Source: Alphaproteobacteria bacterium (GTDB lineage: Bacteria; Pseudomonadota; Alphaproteobacteria; Rhizobiales; BM303). Taken from it: DNA of 37,990 nucleotides. Of the stretch, positions 1-8,584 are shown in pieces. A program made the translations under genes and the position numbers. Numbering within the stretch: position 1 is the stretch's first letter; each line of letters begins with the position of its first letter. The stretch lies in the NCBI GenBank assembly GCA_024275895.1, contig JAJRYE010000076.1, forward strand, positions 1-37,990, written 5' to 3'. Below the pieces are notes generated by a model, which was not told where the DNA came from, did not search any database, and was given only the letters and a program-made list of their open reading frames with translations.

Positions 1-36
1 GGCAAAACCGGAAAAACCTGATCGACACAAATAAAT

Positions 37-87
37 CAGAGCGCGGTTTTGATTCCATCAAAACATGACGCGCTCTGGAATCAAACC
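37..87 (+). promoter_or_regulatory. Long palindrome / candidate leader switch upstream of the hydrolase gene
   Basis: Positions 37-45 and 69-77 are exact inverted copies (9 bp), and between them 46-53 and 57-64 form a second exact 8-bp stem with loop TCC. Only the four bases 65-68 interrupt the palindrome. In addition, 45-56 can pair almost fully with 77-87, which would exclude both other stems. The element ends just before the ribosome binding site of the gene starting at 101. It may be an operator or an RNA leader structure. Function is inferred from structure only. Confidence 0.5.
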
Positions 88-100
88 CGGGAAGGCAGAT

Positions 101-655
101 ATGACATCTACGGCCCTCATCCTTGTCGATATCCAGAATGATTATTTTAACGATGGCCGCTGGCCGGTTGATAAAATGAAGCAGGCTTGCGCCAATGCCG
201 CGCGGCTGCTGGCGCATGGCCGCGAGGAAGGGCTGGCCATCTTCCATATCCGCCATGAAATCCCCTCGGACACAGCGCCGTTTTTCCGTCCCGGAACAAA
301 GGGCGCGGAAATCCATGCCTCCGTTGCGCCAAAAGCCGGCGAAACGGTCATCCCGAAGCACCGGCCCAACAGTTTTCAGGACACCGGCCTGCAAGAGGCC
401 CTGCAGGCACAGGGGATAACCGATCTTGTCATCTGCGGCGCCATGAGCCAGATGTGCATCGATTCCACCACCCGCGCCGCGGTTGATCTGGGCTACAAGG
501 TGACGCTGGTGCAAGATGCCTGCGGGGCAAAAGAGCAGATATTCAACGGGTTGACGGTGCCCGCCGCGCAGGTGCACGCCGCCTTCATGGCCCCTCTGGC
601 CATGAGCTTTGCGCAGGTCGTCTCCACAGATGCCTATCTTGCCGGGGGCGGGTAG
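101..655 (+). CDS. Isochorismatase-family cysteine hydrolase
   Basis: This 184-residue protein has the isochorismatase-like hydrolase fold, a cytosolic family that hydrolyses amides such as nicotinamide, ureidoacrylate or N-carbamoyl compounds, or the vinyl ether of isochorismate. The expected catalytic triad is visible: Asp10 in LVDIQNDYF, Lys86 in PKHRPNSF and Cys119 in AMSQMCID, with the usual cis-peptide-like GAMS stretch before the cysteine. An in-frame ATG at 65 would add 12 residues, but the ATG at 101 is preferred because GGGAAGG lies at a good distance before it and the family starts with the hydrophobic first strand. The gene ends two bases before the convergent putA stop, so there is no room for a separate terminator. 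Neighbouring genes do not reveal the substrate. Family assignment is firm; the exact substrate is unknown. Confidence 0.85.
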   Translation: MTSTALILVDIQNDYFNDGRWPVDKMKQACANAARLLAHGREEGLAIFHIRHEIPSDTAPFFRPGTKGAEIHASVAPKAGETVIPKHRPNSFQDTGLQEALQAQGITDLVICGAMSQMCIDSTTRAAVDLGYKVTLVQDACGAKEQIFNGLTVPAAQVHAAFMAPLAMSFAQVVSTDAYLAGGG

Positions 656-657
656 TT

Positions 658-3600
658 TTACGCCGGTGCACCGGCGGCAGCCAGAAGGGCGGCATTGCCG
701 CCCGAAGCGGTGGTGTCGATGCATAATGCCCGCTCGATCATCAGCATCGGCCACTCCGACAGATCATCGATCAGGGGCAATATTGCCCCCTCGCGGGCGG
801 CAAGGGCTTTGCGAAGCGCCCGCTGCATCTGCCCGCCGCCCTCGAAGATAACCCCGGCCAGATGCGGCGCGGTTTCGATGGCGTGCAAGGAGATATTCTC
901 CGCAACGGCAAGTGGACCTGAAAGCGCGGTGGATTCGTGCAAGGCCCGCGCAAACGCTGCGGCCTCATCGCCAGCCGGAACAACGGCGCTATTGCCCAGC
1001 AACAGGGCAAGGGCAGCCTGAACCAGGGCGCGGGTCCCCCCACCACCCGCGCCAAGGCAAAGGAAGACACCGCGGCCATGCAGCGAGAGCCGGTTGCTCT
1101 CGCCCGTTGGCCCCGGCAGATTGAGAATCGGGACCGGTATGTCCGGCGCTGCTGCCAGAATTGCGCCAATGGCGTCGGCGGTGGAAACGCAGCAGGCTTT
1201 GCCTGCCGCCTCGATTAGGGCGCGGCGGTCGGAAAGGCGCTCCCAGTCCTCCCGGGATGCAAAAGCCTCTGACACGGCTTTTTGCAAAGCCGGGCGCGAT
1301 TTGTTTTTGGCGGGAACAAAGATCGCGGATTGATCTCGATTGCCTTGCCCGGTCCGGGTAAAACGGCGCAGGTAATGCGGCCCTCCGGCCTTCGGGCCGG
1401 TTCCTGAAAGTCCCTCGCCGCCAAAGGGCTGGGAGCCGACAACCGCGCCGATCTGGTTGCGGTTGACATAGATATTACCGATATGCGCCTTGTCGCAAAT
1501 CGTCTGCACCCGGCTGTCCACCCTTGTGTGCACCCCCAGGGTGAGGCCGTAACCACTGGCGTTTATGCTCTCGACCACCGCGCCCAGATCCTGCGCCTCG
1601 AAAGTGACAAGGTGGAGCACGGGGCCGAAAATTTCGCGTTTGAGTTCGTCCATTCCCTCCAGCCTGTAGGCGGCGGGGGCGATGAAATGTCCGTTTTCGG
1701 CAACACCTCCGGGGACGGGAAGCTTTTTGATCAGACGGCCTTTTTCCTCCATTGCCCGGCAATGCGCCTCAATATCCGCTTTGGCCAGCCGGTCGATAAC
1801 CGGGCCGATATCAGTGGCAAGCTCCCGTGGATCGCCAATAACCAGCTCATCCATGGCCCCCTTCAGTAGCGGAATGAGGCTATCGGCGATATCAGCCTGC
1901 ACAAAAACAATACGCAGGGCCGAACAGCGCTGCCCGGCGCTCTGGAATGCGCTGGAGATGATGTCGGTTACCGCCTGTTCCGGCAAGGCGCTGGAATCGA
2001 CAATCATGGCGTTCACCCCGCCGGTCTCGGCGATCAGGGGCGCTTTCGCATTGCCGCTGGTGGCCATGGTGCGATTGATGATCTGCGCCGTCCGGGTGGA
2101 GCCGGTAAAGCAAATCCCGTCAATGCGCGGGTCAGCCGCCGGAACGCCGCCCACCAGCGGCCCGCCGCCGGGCAGCAATTGCAGCGCATCTGCGGGGATG
2201 CCCGCCTCATGCATCAGCTCCACCGCACGCGCTGCCATCAAGGGGGTTTGCTGCGCCGGTTTGGCGATCACCGCATTGCCGCTGACCAGCGCGGCGGTGA
2301 TCTGGCCGGTGAATATCGCCAGCGGGAAATTCCACGGCGATATACATAAAAACACCCCGCGCCCCTCACGCCCGCCCGCGGCGAAAAGCGCCTCGGCCTC
2401 ATTGGCGTAGTAACGGCAAAAATCCACCGCCTCGCGCAGTTCGGCAATGCCGTCTTGCCATGTCTTTCCCGCCTCGCGGGTGGCCAGAACCATTAATTCA
2501 GCGGCATTTTTATCATAGAGATCCGCGATGCGGCGCAACAAATGCGCGCGGTAATCAGGGGCGGTTTGCCGCCAGCCCTTACAGGCGCTGCGGGCCAGCT
2601 TTAGCGCCGTTTCAATCTGTTCCGGGCTGGTCTCCACCACCTCGCCGAGCCTGTCACCGGCATTGGCCGGGTTGAGGACGGGAGAAGATTTGCCGCCTTG
2701 CCATTTGCCATTGATCAGGGGCGCGGCGGTCCATTTTTTGTCCTTAAAGGCGCCGCGCTGCTCCGCCAGTTGCTGCAAAACGAGCGGATCGGCCAGATTC
2801 CAGCCTCTTGAATTTTGCCGCGCCGGGCCAAAAATTGCAGCCGGAAGGGGAATGCGCGGATTGGGGATTGAGGCGAGCGCCTCAATGGCGCCGACCGGAT
2901 CGCGCACCAGATCGCCTGCCGGTACGGCATCATCGAGAACCTGATTGACGAATGAGGAATTGGCGCCGTTTTCCAGCAGGCGGCGCACCAGATAAGCCAA
3001 TAAATCCTTGTGAACCCCCACCGGGGCATAAATTCGGCACGGCACGTCATGACGTTCGCGGATCTGGGTAAACAGCGCCTCACCCATGCCGTGCAGGCGC
3101 TGGAATTCAAAGCCGGTAAAGCTGCCCGCCATTTCCAGCACCGCGGCGGCGCTATGGGCGTTATGGGTGGCGAATTGCGGATAGATACGGTCCGAACGCT
3201 CCAGCAGGCGGCGCGCACAGGCCATATAGGCAATATCGGTCGAAAGCTTGCGGGTAAAAACGGGATATCCGGCCAGCCCCTGTTCCTGCGCCTGCTTGAT
3301 CTCGCTGTCCCAATAGGCCCCCTTGACCAGTCGGACCATGATGCGCCGGTCAAGACGCCGCGCCAGATCATACGCCCAGTCGATCACATGAATGGCGCGC
3401 GGCATATAGGACTGGACGACAATGCCAAAGCCGTCCCAGCCTTTCAAATCGGGGTTGGCGAGAACATTGGCGATGATGTCAAGCGACATATCGAGGCGGT
3501 CCGCTTCCTCGGCATCGATATTAAAGCCCATATTGGCGTTTTTCGCCAGCAGGGCCAGTGAGGCGGCGCGGGCGCTGAGCTCCGGGGTTGCGCGTTTGCG

Positions 3601-4380
3601 CCGGGTAAACTCATAGCGCGGATGCAGGGCCGAGAGCTTGATCGAAATGCCCGGATTGCGGCGGATATCATCGTGAATGCACTGATCCGCCAAAGCGGTG
3701 ATGGCGCCGGAATAAGAGAGAAAATAGCGCCGTGCATCTTCGGCCGTATGGGCCGCCTCGCCCAGCATGTCATAGGAGTGGGTATAGCCTTTCTCTTCAC
3801 TGCTTTTTGCCCGCTTGAGGGCCTCGTCAATATCGCGGCCCAGAACAAACTGATGTCCCAGTATCCGCATCGACTGGCCAACGGCGTTGCGGATTACCGG
3901 ATCGCCGGCCCGTTTAATCATGGCGCGCAATATGCCGACGATATCCCAGTTCCCGGCGTCTTCGGGCGCAATCACCTTGCCGGTCAGCATCAGCGCCCAG
4001 GTCGAGGCATTGACCAGCGGCGAGCCCGAACGGCCGATATGACGCCCCCAGTCCGAAGGGGCGATCTTGTCCTGAATGAGCGCATCAATGGTGGCGCTGT
4101 CGGGAACTCTTAACAAGGCCTCGGCCAGACACATCAGGGCAACGCCCTCTTTGGTGCCCAGGCCATATTCGGCCAGAAAAATCTCCATTAATCCCGGCTC
4201 GGCGGCGCGGCGCATGTCTTCCACCATGCCGGCCGCCGTTTTTTCGATGCGCCGGCGGGCGCAAGGCGCAAGCTTCATCGCCCTGATCAGATGATGAACC
4301 GATTTTGTTTCATCGGCCAGACAGGCCCGCCGGACCAGGCGGCGAAAAGTGTCTTTACCTTGTCCCGCTGAACCGCCCAT
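658..4380 (-). CDS. putA: Bifunctional proline dehydrogenase / L-glutamate gamma-semialdehyde dehydrogenase
   Basis: PutA oxidises proline to P5C with FAD and quinone, then oxidises glutamate semialdehyde to glutamate with NAD. The 1240-residue product shows an alpha-helical N-terminal region (about 1-200), a proline dehydrogenase barrel with RIMVRLVKGAYWDSEIK, then an aldehyde dehydrogenase domain from about residue 560 with CFTGSTR, the glutamate in IAETGG and the catalytic Cys819 in SAGQRCSAL. About 200 further C-terminal residues correspond to the ALDH-like extra domain of long (type B) PutA proteins. The ribbon-helix-helix DNA-binding domain of E. coli PutA is absent, so it is not expected to repress its own gene. 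It lies 56 bp downstream of glpU in the same direction, with a 7-bp stem hairpin between them (4394-4417). Confidence 0.96.
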   Translation of the reverse strand: MGGSAGQGKDTFRRLVRRACLADETKSVHHLIRAMKLAPCARRRIEKTAAGMVEDMRRAAEPGLMEIFLAEYGLGTKEGVALMCLAEALLRVPDSATIDALIQDKIAPSDWGRHIGRSGSPLVNASTWALMLTGKVIAPEDAGNWDIVGILRAMIKRAGDPVIRNAVGQSMRILGHQFVLGRDIDEALKRAKSSEEKGYTHSYDMLGEAAHTAEDARRYFLSYSGAITALADQCIHDDIRRNPGISIKLSALHPRYEFTRRKRATPELSARAASLALLAKNANMGFNIDAEEADRLDMSLDIIANVLANPDLKGWDGFGIVVQSYMPRAIHVIDWAYDLARRLDRRIMVRLVKGAYWDSEIKQAQEQGLAGYPVFTRKLSTDIAYMACARRLLERSDRIYPQFATHNAHSAAAVLEMAGSFTGFEFQRLHGMGEALFTQIRERHDVPCRIYAPVGVHKDLLAYLVRRLLENGANSSFVNQVLDDAVPAGDLVRDPVGAIEALASIPNPRIPLPAAIFGPARQNSRGWNLADPLVLQQLAEQRGAFKDKKWTAAPLINGKWQGGKSSPVLNPANAGDRLGEVVETSPEQIETALKLARSACKGWRQTAPDYRAHLLRRIADLYDKNAAELMVLATREAGKTWQDGIAELREAVDFCRYYANEAEALFAAGGREGRGVFLCISPWNFPLAIFTGQITAALVSGNAVIAKPAQQTPLMAARAVELMHEAGIPADALQLLPGGGPLVGGVPAADPRIDGICFTGSTRTAQIINRTMATSGNAKAPLIAETGGVNAMIVDSSALPEQAVTDIISSAFQSAGQRCSALRIVFVQADIADSLIPLLKGAMDELVIGDPRELATDIGPVIDRLAKADIEAHCRAMEEKGRLIKKLPVPGGVAENGHFIAPAAYRLEGMDELKREIFGPVLHLVTFEAQDLGAVVESINASGYGLTLGVHTRVDSRVQTICDKAHIGNIYVNRNQIGAVVGSQPFGGEGLSGTGPKAGGPHYLRRFTRTGQGNRDQSAIFVPAKNKSRPALQKAVSEAFASREDWERLSDRRALIEAAGKACCVSTADAIGAILAAAPDIPVPILNLPGPTGESNRLSLHGRGVFLCLGAGGGGTRALVQAALALLLGNSAVVPAGDEAAAFARALHESTALSGPLAVAENISLHAIETAPHLAGVIFEGGGQMQRALRKALAAREGAILPLIDDLSEWPMLMIERALCIDTTASGGNAALLAAAGAPA

Positions 4381-4393
4381 GCTCTTTATGCCC

Positions 4394-4417
4394 TTCCGGT
4401 AATGACTGTAACCGGAA
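4394..4417 (-). other. Inverted repeat between glpU and putA
   Basis: TTCCGGT at 4394-4400 and ACCGGAA at 4411-4417 form a 7-bp perfect stem with a 10-base loop in the 56-bp gap between the glpU stop and the putA start. There is no following T-run on the minus strand, so it is a poor intrinsic terminator. It could be an operator for putA or a structure at the 3' end of the glp message. Confidence 0.35.
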
Positions 4418-4436
4418 CTCTACAGGCACAAAAGCT

Positions 4437-4718
4437 TTAAACCCAGCGGAAAACCGCATAGCCATAGATGAGGGAGATAATGATTGCGCCCCACAAGGGC
4501 GTGCCCACCAGCCCGAGCCAGCCCAGAAAGATAAAGGCGCTGCCCAAAAGGGTGATAAACAACCGGTCGCCCCTCGTGGTTTCCAGCGTCAATATGCCCT
4601 TGCGCGGATTGCCGCCGGGGCTGTATTTCTCCCAGATTCCCATCCCGACCAGGCATAAGAAGATAAAGGCAAAAAAAGCGGCGGTGGGCCATGTCCAGGC
4701 CATCCAGGAAAGTCCCAT
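4437..4718 (-). CDS. glpU: DUF2160 small membrane protein of the glycerol ABC transporter
   Basis: The product is 93 residues with about three hydrophobic segments (starting WMAWTWPTAAFFAFIFLCLVG, then near residues 50-68 and 73-90) separated by the soluble stretch IWEKYSPGGNPRKGIL, which is typical of DUF2160 proteins. In Rhizobium leguminosarum a protein of this kind (GlpU) is encoded with the glycerol ABC transporter; its precise task is not established. A start 23 codons upstream at 4787 is possible, but it would overlap glpQ, and GAGAGGA precedes the ATG at 4718 at good spacing. It is the last gene of the minus-strand transporter operon, 22 bp after the glpQ stop. Assignment rests on membrane pattern, size and gene order. 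Confidence 0.85.
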   Translation of the reverse strand: MGLSWMAWTWPTAAFFAFIFLCLVGMGIWEKYSPGGNPRKGILTLETTRGDRLFITLLGSAFIFLGWLGLVGTPLWGAIIISLIYGYAVFRWV

Positions 4719-4740
4719 AAGCGTTTTCCTCTCTTTTCCC

Positions 4741-5544
4741 TCAGACCCGTCCCAGAGCAAAGCCCTTGGCGATATAATTGCGGACAAAATAAATCACAAA
4801 CGCGCCGGGGATGATGGTGAGGGTTCCGGCCGCCGCCAGAAGCCCCAGTTCATAGCCTGATGTGCTCGCCGTTCGGGTCATGGTGGCGGCAATCGGTTTG
4901 GCGGCAACCGAGGTGAGGGTCTTGGCCAGCAGCAATTCAACCCAGGAGAACATGAAACAGAAGAAGGCGGCCACGCCGATACCGGCCGCGATGGTGGGCA
5001 GGAATATCCGCACGAAGAAACGCGGAAAGGAATATCCGTCCACATAAGCGGTTTCATCAAGCTCCTTGGGGACACCGGACATGAAGCCTTAGAGGATCCA
5101 CACTGCCAGTGGCACATTGAACAATGTATGCGCCAGCGCCACGGCAAGGGGGGTGTCAAACAGATTGACGGCGGAATAAAGCTGGAAAAACGGCAACGCA
5201 AAGACGGCCGGCGGCGCCATGCGGTTGGTGAGAAGCCAGAAAAACAGATGCTTTTCGCCTAAAAAACGGTAGCGCGAAAAGGCATAGGCGGCCGGAAGCG
5301 CAACCGTGACCGAAATCACCGTGTTCATGACCACATAGGTCAGCGAGTTGAAATAGCCGTTATACCAGGTTGGGTCGGTAAAGATGGTGATGTAGTTGTC
5401 GAGGGTGAACTCTTTCGGCCACAGGGTGAACGAACCAAGGATTTCGTTGGTTGTCTTGAACGACATATTGATCAGCCAATAGATCGGCATCATCAAGAAT
5501 ATGATGTAGAGCGTCGGCACCAGCCAGGTAATTCTTCGCATCAT
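4741..5544 (-). pseudogene. glpQ: Glycerol ABC transporter permease GlpQ, interrupted by one in-frame TAA
   Basis: The two halves read as one binding-protein-dependent permease of 267 codons: residues 1-151 carry the N-terminal membrane helices and the part after the stop carries the EAA cytoplasmic loop (DETAYVDGYSFPRFFVRIFLP), which docks on the ATPase, and the last two helices. They are separated by a TAA (complement of 5089-5091) in the order WIL-stop-GFMSGVPKELDE, with no frameshift. From memory of the family a glutamate (GAA or GAG) is expected there, so one base change explains the stop. An ATG lies two codons further on (5082) with AAGG just before it, so stop-restart translation giving a split permease is conceivable. 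The start overlaps the glpP stop by ATGA. The gene may be a real nonsense allele, a sequence error or a split but working gene. Confidence 0.85.
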
Positions 5545-6407
5545 TTTTCCTCGTTATTCATCATCAGGGTGTAGAATATCCAGCTTGTCAGCAACACAAT
5601 CAGGAAATAGATCAAAGACATGGCTGCAGCCGGTCCAAGGTCAAACTGACCCAGGGCGATCTTGACAAGATCGATCGACAAGAAGGTTGTCGTATTGCCG
5701 GGTCCGCCGCCGGTCAGAACGAAGGGCTCGGTATAGATCATGAAACTGTCCATGAAGCGCAGCAGGATGGCGATGGTCAAAACCCGCTTCATTTTCGGCA
5801 ACTGGATATAGCGGAACACCGCCCATGGGGTGGCGCCGTCAATCTTGGCGGCCTGATAATAGGCGTCGGGTATGGAACTGAGCGCGGCATAGGCCAGAAG
5901 CACCACCAGCGAGGTCCAGTGCCAGACATCCATCATGATTGTCGTGAACCAGGCGGCCAGCGGCCCCTGGGTGAAATTATAATCAAACCCCATGCCGTTG
6001 ATGATCCGCCCCAGCAGGCCAAGTTCGGGCAGGGCGTAGATATTCCACATGGCGCCGACCACATTCCACGGGATGAGCAGCGGCAGGGCCATCAGCACCA
6101 GACAGACGGACACCCAGATCCCTTTTTTGGGCATAGCGAGCGCAATCGCCACCCCCAGCGGGATCTCAATAACCAGAATGATACTGGTGAATATGATCTG
6201 CCGCAGCAGGGAATCATGGAAACGCGACGAGCGCAGCACCTGTTCGTACCATTTGACCCCCTCCCAGAAGAAGACATTGTCGCCAAAGGTTTCCTGAAAA
6301 GAGTAGTTGACCACGGTCATCAGCGGGATAATGGCATTGAACGCCACCAGCAAGACCACCGGGATTACCAGGAACCAGGCTTTCTGATTGGTTGTTTTAC
6401 GCGCCAT
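5541..6407 (-). CDS. glpP: Glycerol ABC transporter permease GlpP
   Basis: This 288-residue inner-membrane permease has a first transmembrane helix near residues 10-30 (AWFLVIPVVLLVAFNAIIPL), about six helices in all, and an EAA loop in AAKIDGATPWAVFRYIQLP near residues 190-210. It belongs to the MalF/UgpA-like branch of carbohydrate and polyol permeases. It would form the membrane channel together with GlpQ. It sits between glpT (9-bp gap) and glpQ (ATGA overlap), the same order as in the rhizobial glpSTPQUV operon. Unlike its partner glpQ the gene is intact. The glycerol specificity is inferred from gene order and from the adjacent glpR and glpD. Confidence 0.9.
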   Translation of the reverse strand: MARKTTNQKAWFLVIPVVLLVAFNAIIPLMTVVNYSFQETFGDNVFFWEGVKWYEQVLRSSRFHDSLLRQIIFTSIILVIEIPLGVAIALAMPKKGIWVSVCLVLMALPLLIPWNVVGAMWNIYALPELGLLGRIINGMGFDYNFTQGPLAAWFTTIMMDVWHWTSLVVLLAYAALSSIPDAYYQAAKIDGATPWAVFRYIQLPKMKRVLTIAILLRFMDSFMIYTEPFVLTGGGPGNTTTFLSIDLVKIALGQFDLGPAAAMSLIYFLIVLLTSWIFYTLMMNNEEK

Positions 6408-6416
6408 GATATTCTC

Positions 6417-7484
6417 TCATTCCACTATCCAGCCATCGGCGTAAACCTGGGTATGTTTCGGGTCGAATTGCAGATGCGCCCTTCCCGCCGGGGCGCTTTG
6501 CCCCTCGGGAAGCAAAAGCCGGATGATATTGTCACCGCTGCGGGTCTCGACAATGGCGTGGCGGCCGATATCGGTAACTTTCGTGACATCGACCTCTATG
6601 CCGCTTTCGGCAAATTTGACAAATTCAGGCCGAACACCGATCTGAAGCGTATCAGGGGTTGTCTTGAGCCGGACCGGGTGCTCGGTCCGGATGCTGTGAC
6701 CGGCAAATTCGGCATGTTCGCCGTCAAGTTCGCAGGGCAGCAGATTCATCCCCGGAGAGCCGATGAAATGACCGACAAAGGTATGGTGCGGGCGCTCGAA
6801 CAACTCGATCGGCGTGCCGATCTGCACCACCGCGCCCTCATGCATGACGATCACCTGCTCGGCGAAGGTGAGAGCCTCGGTCTGGTCATGGGTCACATAA
6901 ATCATGGTGGCGCCAAATTGCTGGTGCAGCTCTTTCAGTTTGGAGCGCAGCATCCATTTGAGATGCGGGTCGATCACGGTCAGGGGCTCATCAAACAAGA
7001 TCGCATTGACATCGGCGCGCACCAGACCGCGCCCCAGCGAGATTTTCTGTTTGCCATCAGCGGTCAGGCCGGCGGCGCGGGTGAAAAGCATGGCCTCAAG
7101 GTCGAGCATATTGGCAATCTCGCGCACCCGCCGGTCAATGGTTTTCTTGTCAACGCCCCGGTTGCGCAGCGGGAAGGCGAGATTATCATAGACACTCATG
7201 GTGTCATAGACGACGGGAAACTGGAAGACCTGGGCAATATTGCGCGCATCGGGGGGGATGGATGTGACATCGCGGTCATCAAACAAAACCTCCCCCTCGG
7301 TCGGCATCAGCAGGCCCGAGATGATATTGAGCAAGGTGGTTTTGCCGCAACCCGACGGGCCAAGCAAAGCGCAGGCAGTGCCGTCCGCCCAGTCCACGCT
7401 CATGCTCTTGAGCGCCCAGTCCTCTTCACCTGACGGCTCTTCAACATAGCTGTGGCGGATATTCCGCAGACTGATTCTGGCCAT
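6417..7484 (-). CDS. glpT: Glycerol ABC transporter ATP-binding protein GlpT
   Basis: The protein has 355 residues: an ABC ATPase domain (about 1-230) and a C-terminal TOBE-like regulatory domain. Walker A is canonical (GPSGCGKTT, residues 42-50), Walker B reads AILFDEP (Asp165, Glu166) and the switch histidine is His199 in YVTHDQTEA. The signature motif is not LSGGQ but LTADGKQ (140-146), a clear deviation. An upstream ATG would add 23 residues inside glpS; the start at 7484 is preferred because it gives an ATGA overlap with the glpS stop and begins at the conserved first strand (MARISLRNIRHSY). Its partner GlpS deviates in the complementary motifs. This GlpT is unrelated to the E. coli glycerol-3-phosphate antiporter of the same name. 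Confidence 0.9.
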   Translation of the reverse strand: MARISLRNIRHSYVEEPSGEEDWALKSMSVDWADGTACALLGPSGCGKTTLLNIISGLLMPTEGEVLFDDRDVTSIPPDARNIAQVFQFPVVYDTMSVYDNLAFPLRNRGVDKKTIDRRVREIANMLDLEAMLFTRAAGLTADGKQKISLGRGLVRADVNAILFDEPLTVIDPHLKWMLRSKLKELHQQFGATMIYVTHDQTEALTFAEQVIVMHEGAVVQIGTPIELFERPHHTFVGHFIGSPGMNLLPCELDGEHAEFAGHSIRTEHPVRLKTTPDTLQIGVRPEFVKFAESGIEVDVTKVTDIGRHAIVETRSGDNIIRLLLPEGQSAPAGRAHLQFDPKHTQVYADGWIVE

Positions 7485-8584
7485 CAGACATCCCCTCCGC
7501 GCATCGATCCCGCCGAGGCCAGGCGGTGGTCGTCCATGTTGAAATAAAAGCATTTTTTGGTGTCGATCTCAAATGCTGCCCTGGCGCCGACCGGGGTGGG
7601 ATGGATGCCGTGCGACTGCGAAATCCAGGTGGTTCCCTCCACTTCAAACCGCACAACGCTCTCGGAGCCGCTGATCTCGCTAACCAGAACGATGCCTTCA
7701 ATTCTGGCCATCCTCTCACCGGTTTTTGCGTTTGCGGGGACAACCTGATGCGGACGGATCGCCATTACATATTCGCCGTCGGCCAGCTTTTCGTGATCCG
7801 CGCCAACGGGCCAGCTTGTGGTTCCGTTGAGCAGGAAAACCCCCTCATGCTTGACCACCGTGGCGGTGTTTATCGGCGGATCGGAGAACACCTGCGCCGA
7901 TATCAGGTCCTGTGGCAGGCGGTACACCTCTGCCGTTTCGCCAAACTGGGTGATGCGTCCTTCATGCAGACAGGCGGTATGCCCGCCCAGAAGCAGCGCC
8001 TCCTCAGGCTCGCTGGTGGCGTAAACAACGGTTGCGCCGCGGTCCTTGATCAGCCGCGGCAGTTCGTCGCGCAACTCCTCGCGCAGTTTGTAATCGAGAT
8101 TGGCGAGCGGTTCGTCGAGCAGCACCAGATCGGAATCCTTGACCAGCGCCCGGGCGAGCGCGGTGCGCTGCTGCTGACCGCCCGAAAGCTCCAGCGGCCG
8201 CCGGTCCAGCAGGGGCGAGAGTTTCAGCAACTCGGCAACCTTGCCCACCCGCGCCCTGATTTCCACTTTGGGCAATCCCGCCACTTTGAGAGGTGAGGCG
8301 ATATTCTCGAAAACGGAAAAATTGGGATAGTTGATAAATTGCTGGTGCACCATGGAAACATTACGTTTTTGCACCGAGACGGTGGTAATATTGCGCCCCT
8401 CGAACCAGATCTCGCCGCTGGTGGGGCGCTCCAGCCCGGCCATGAGCTGGATAAGGCTGGTCTTGCCTGAAAGCGTCGTCCCGAGAAGAATATTGAAGCC
8501 GCCCGGTTCAAGTTTAAGATCGGTTGGATAAATATAAATCTCGGCGCCAACCCGCTTGACGACATCCCTGAACTCAAGAGCCAT
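7484..8584 (-). CDS. glpS: Glycerol ABC transporter ATP-binding protein GlpS
   Basis: This 366-residue ABC ATPase has an N-terminal nucleotide-binding domain and a C-terminal TOBE-like domain. The signature is canonical (LSGGQ, 133-137) and Walker B is intact (LVLLDEP, Asp157 and Glu158). Walker A is altered to GTTLSGKTS (35-43), and the switch histidine position holds Ser191 in YATSEPEEA instead of THD. Together with GlpT it would make a heterodimeric ATPase in which one ATP site is fully canonical and the other is degenerate. It follows glpV after a 201-bp hairpin-rich gap and overlaps glpT by four bases. The name follows the rhizobial operon. Confidence 0.9.
   Translation of the reverse strand: MALEFRDVVKRVGAEIYIYPTDLKLEPGGFNILLGTTLSGKTSLIQLMAGLERPTSGEIWFEGRNITTVSVQKRNVSMVHQQFINYPNFSVFENIASPLKVAGLPKVEIRARVGKVAELLKLSPLLDRRPLELSGGQQQRTALARALVKDSDLVLLDEPLANLDYKLREELRDELPRLIKDRGATVVYATSEPEEALLLGGHTACLHEGRITQFGETAEVYRLPQDLISAQVFSDPPINTATVVKHEGVFLLNGTTSWPVGADHEKLADGEYVMAIRPHQVVPANAKTGERMARIEGIVLVSEISGSESVVRFEVEGTTWISQSHGIHPTPVGARAAFEIDTKKCFYFNMDDHRLASAGSMRGGDV

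Noticed and set aside
5919-7433. Open frame of 504 codons on the plus strand opposite glpP and glpT
   Set aside because: Its translation shows no recognisable domain and is rich in His, Gln, Asp and Gly, as expected for the antisense of GC-rich coding DNA; glpP and glpT on the other strand carry clear family motifs.
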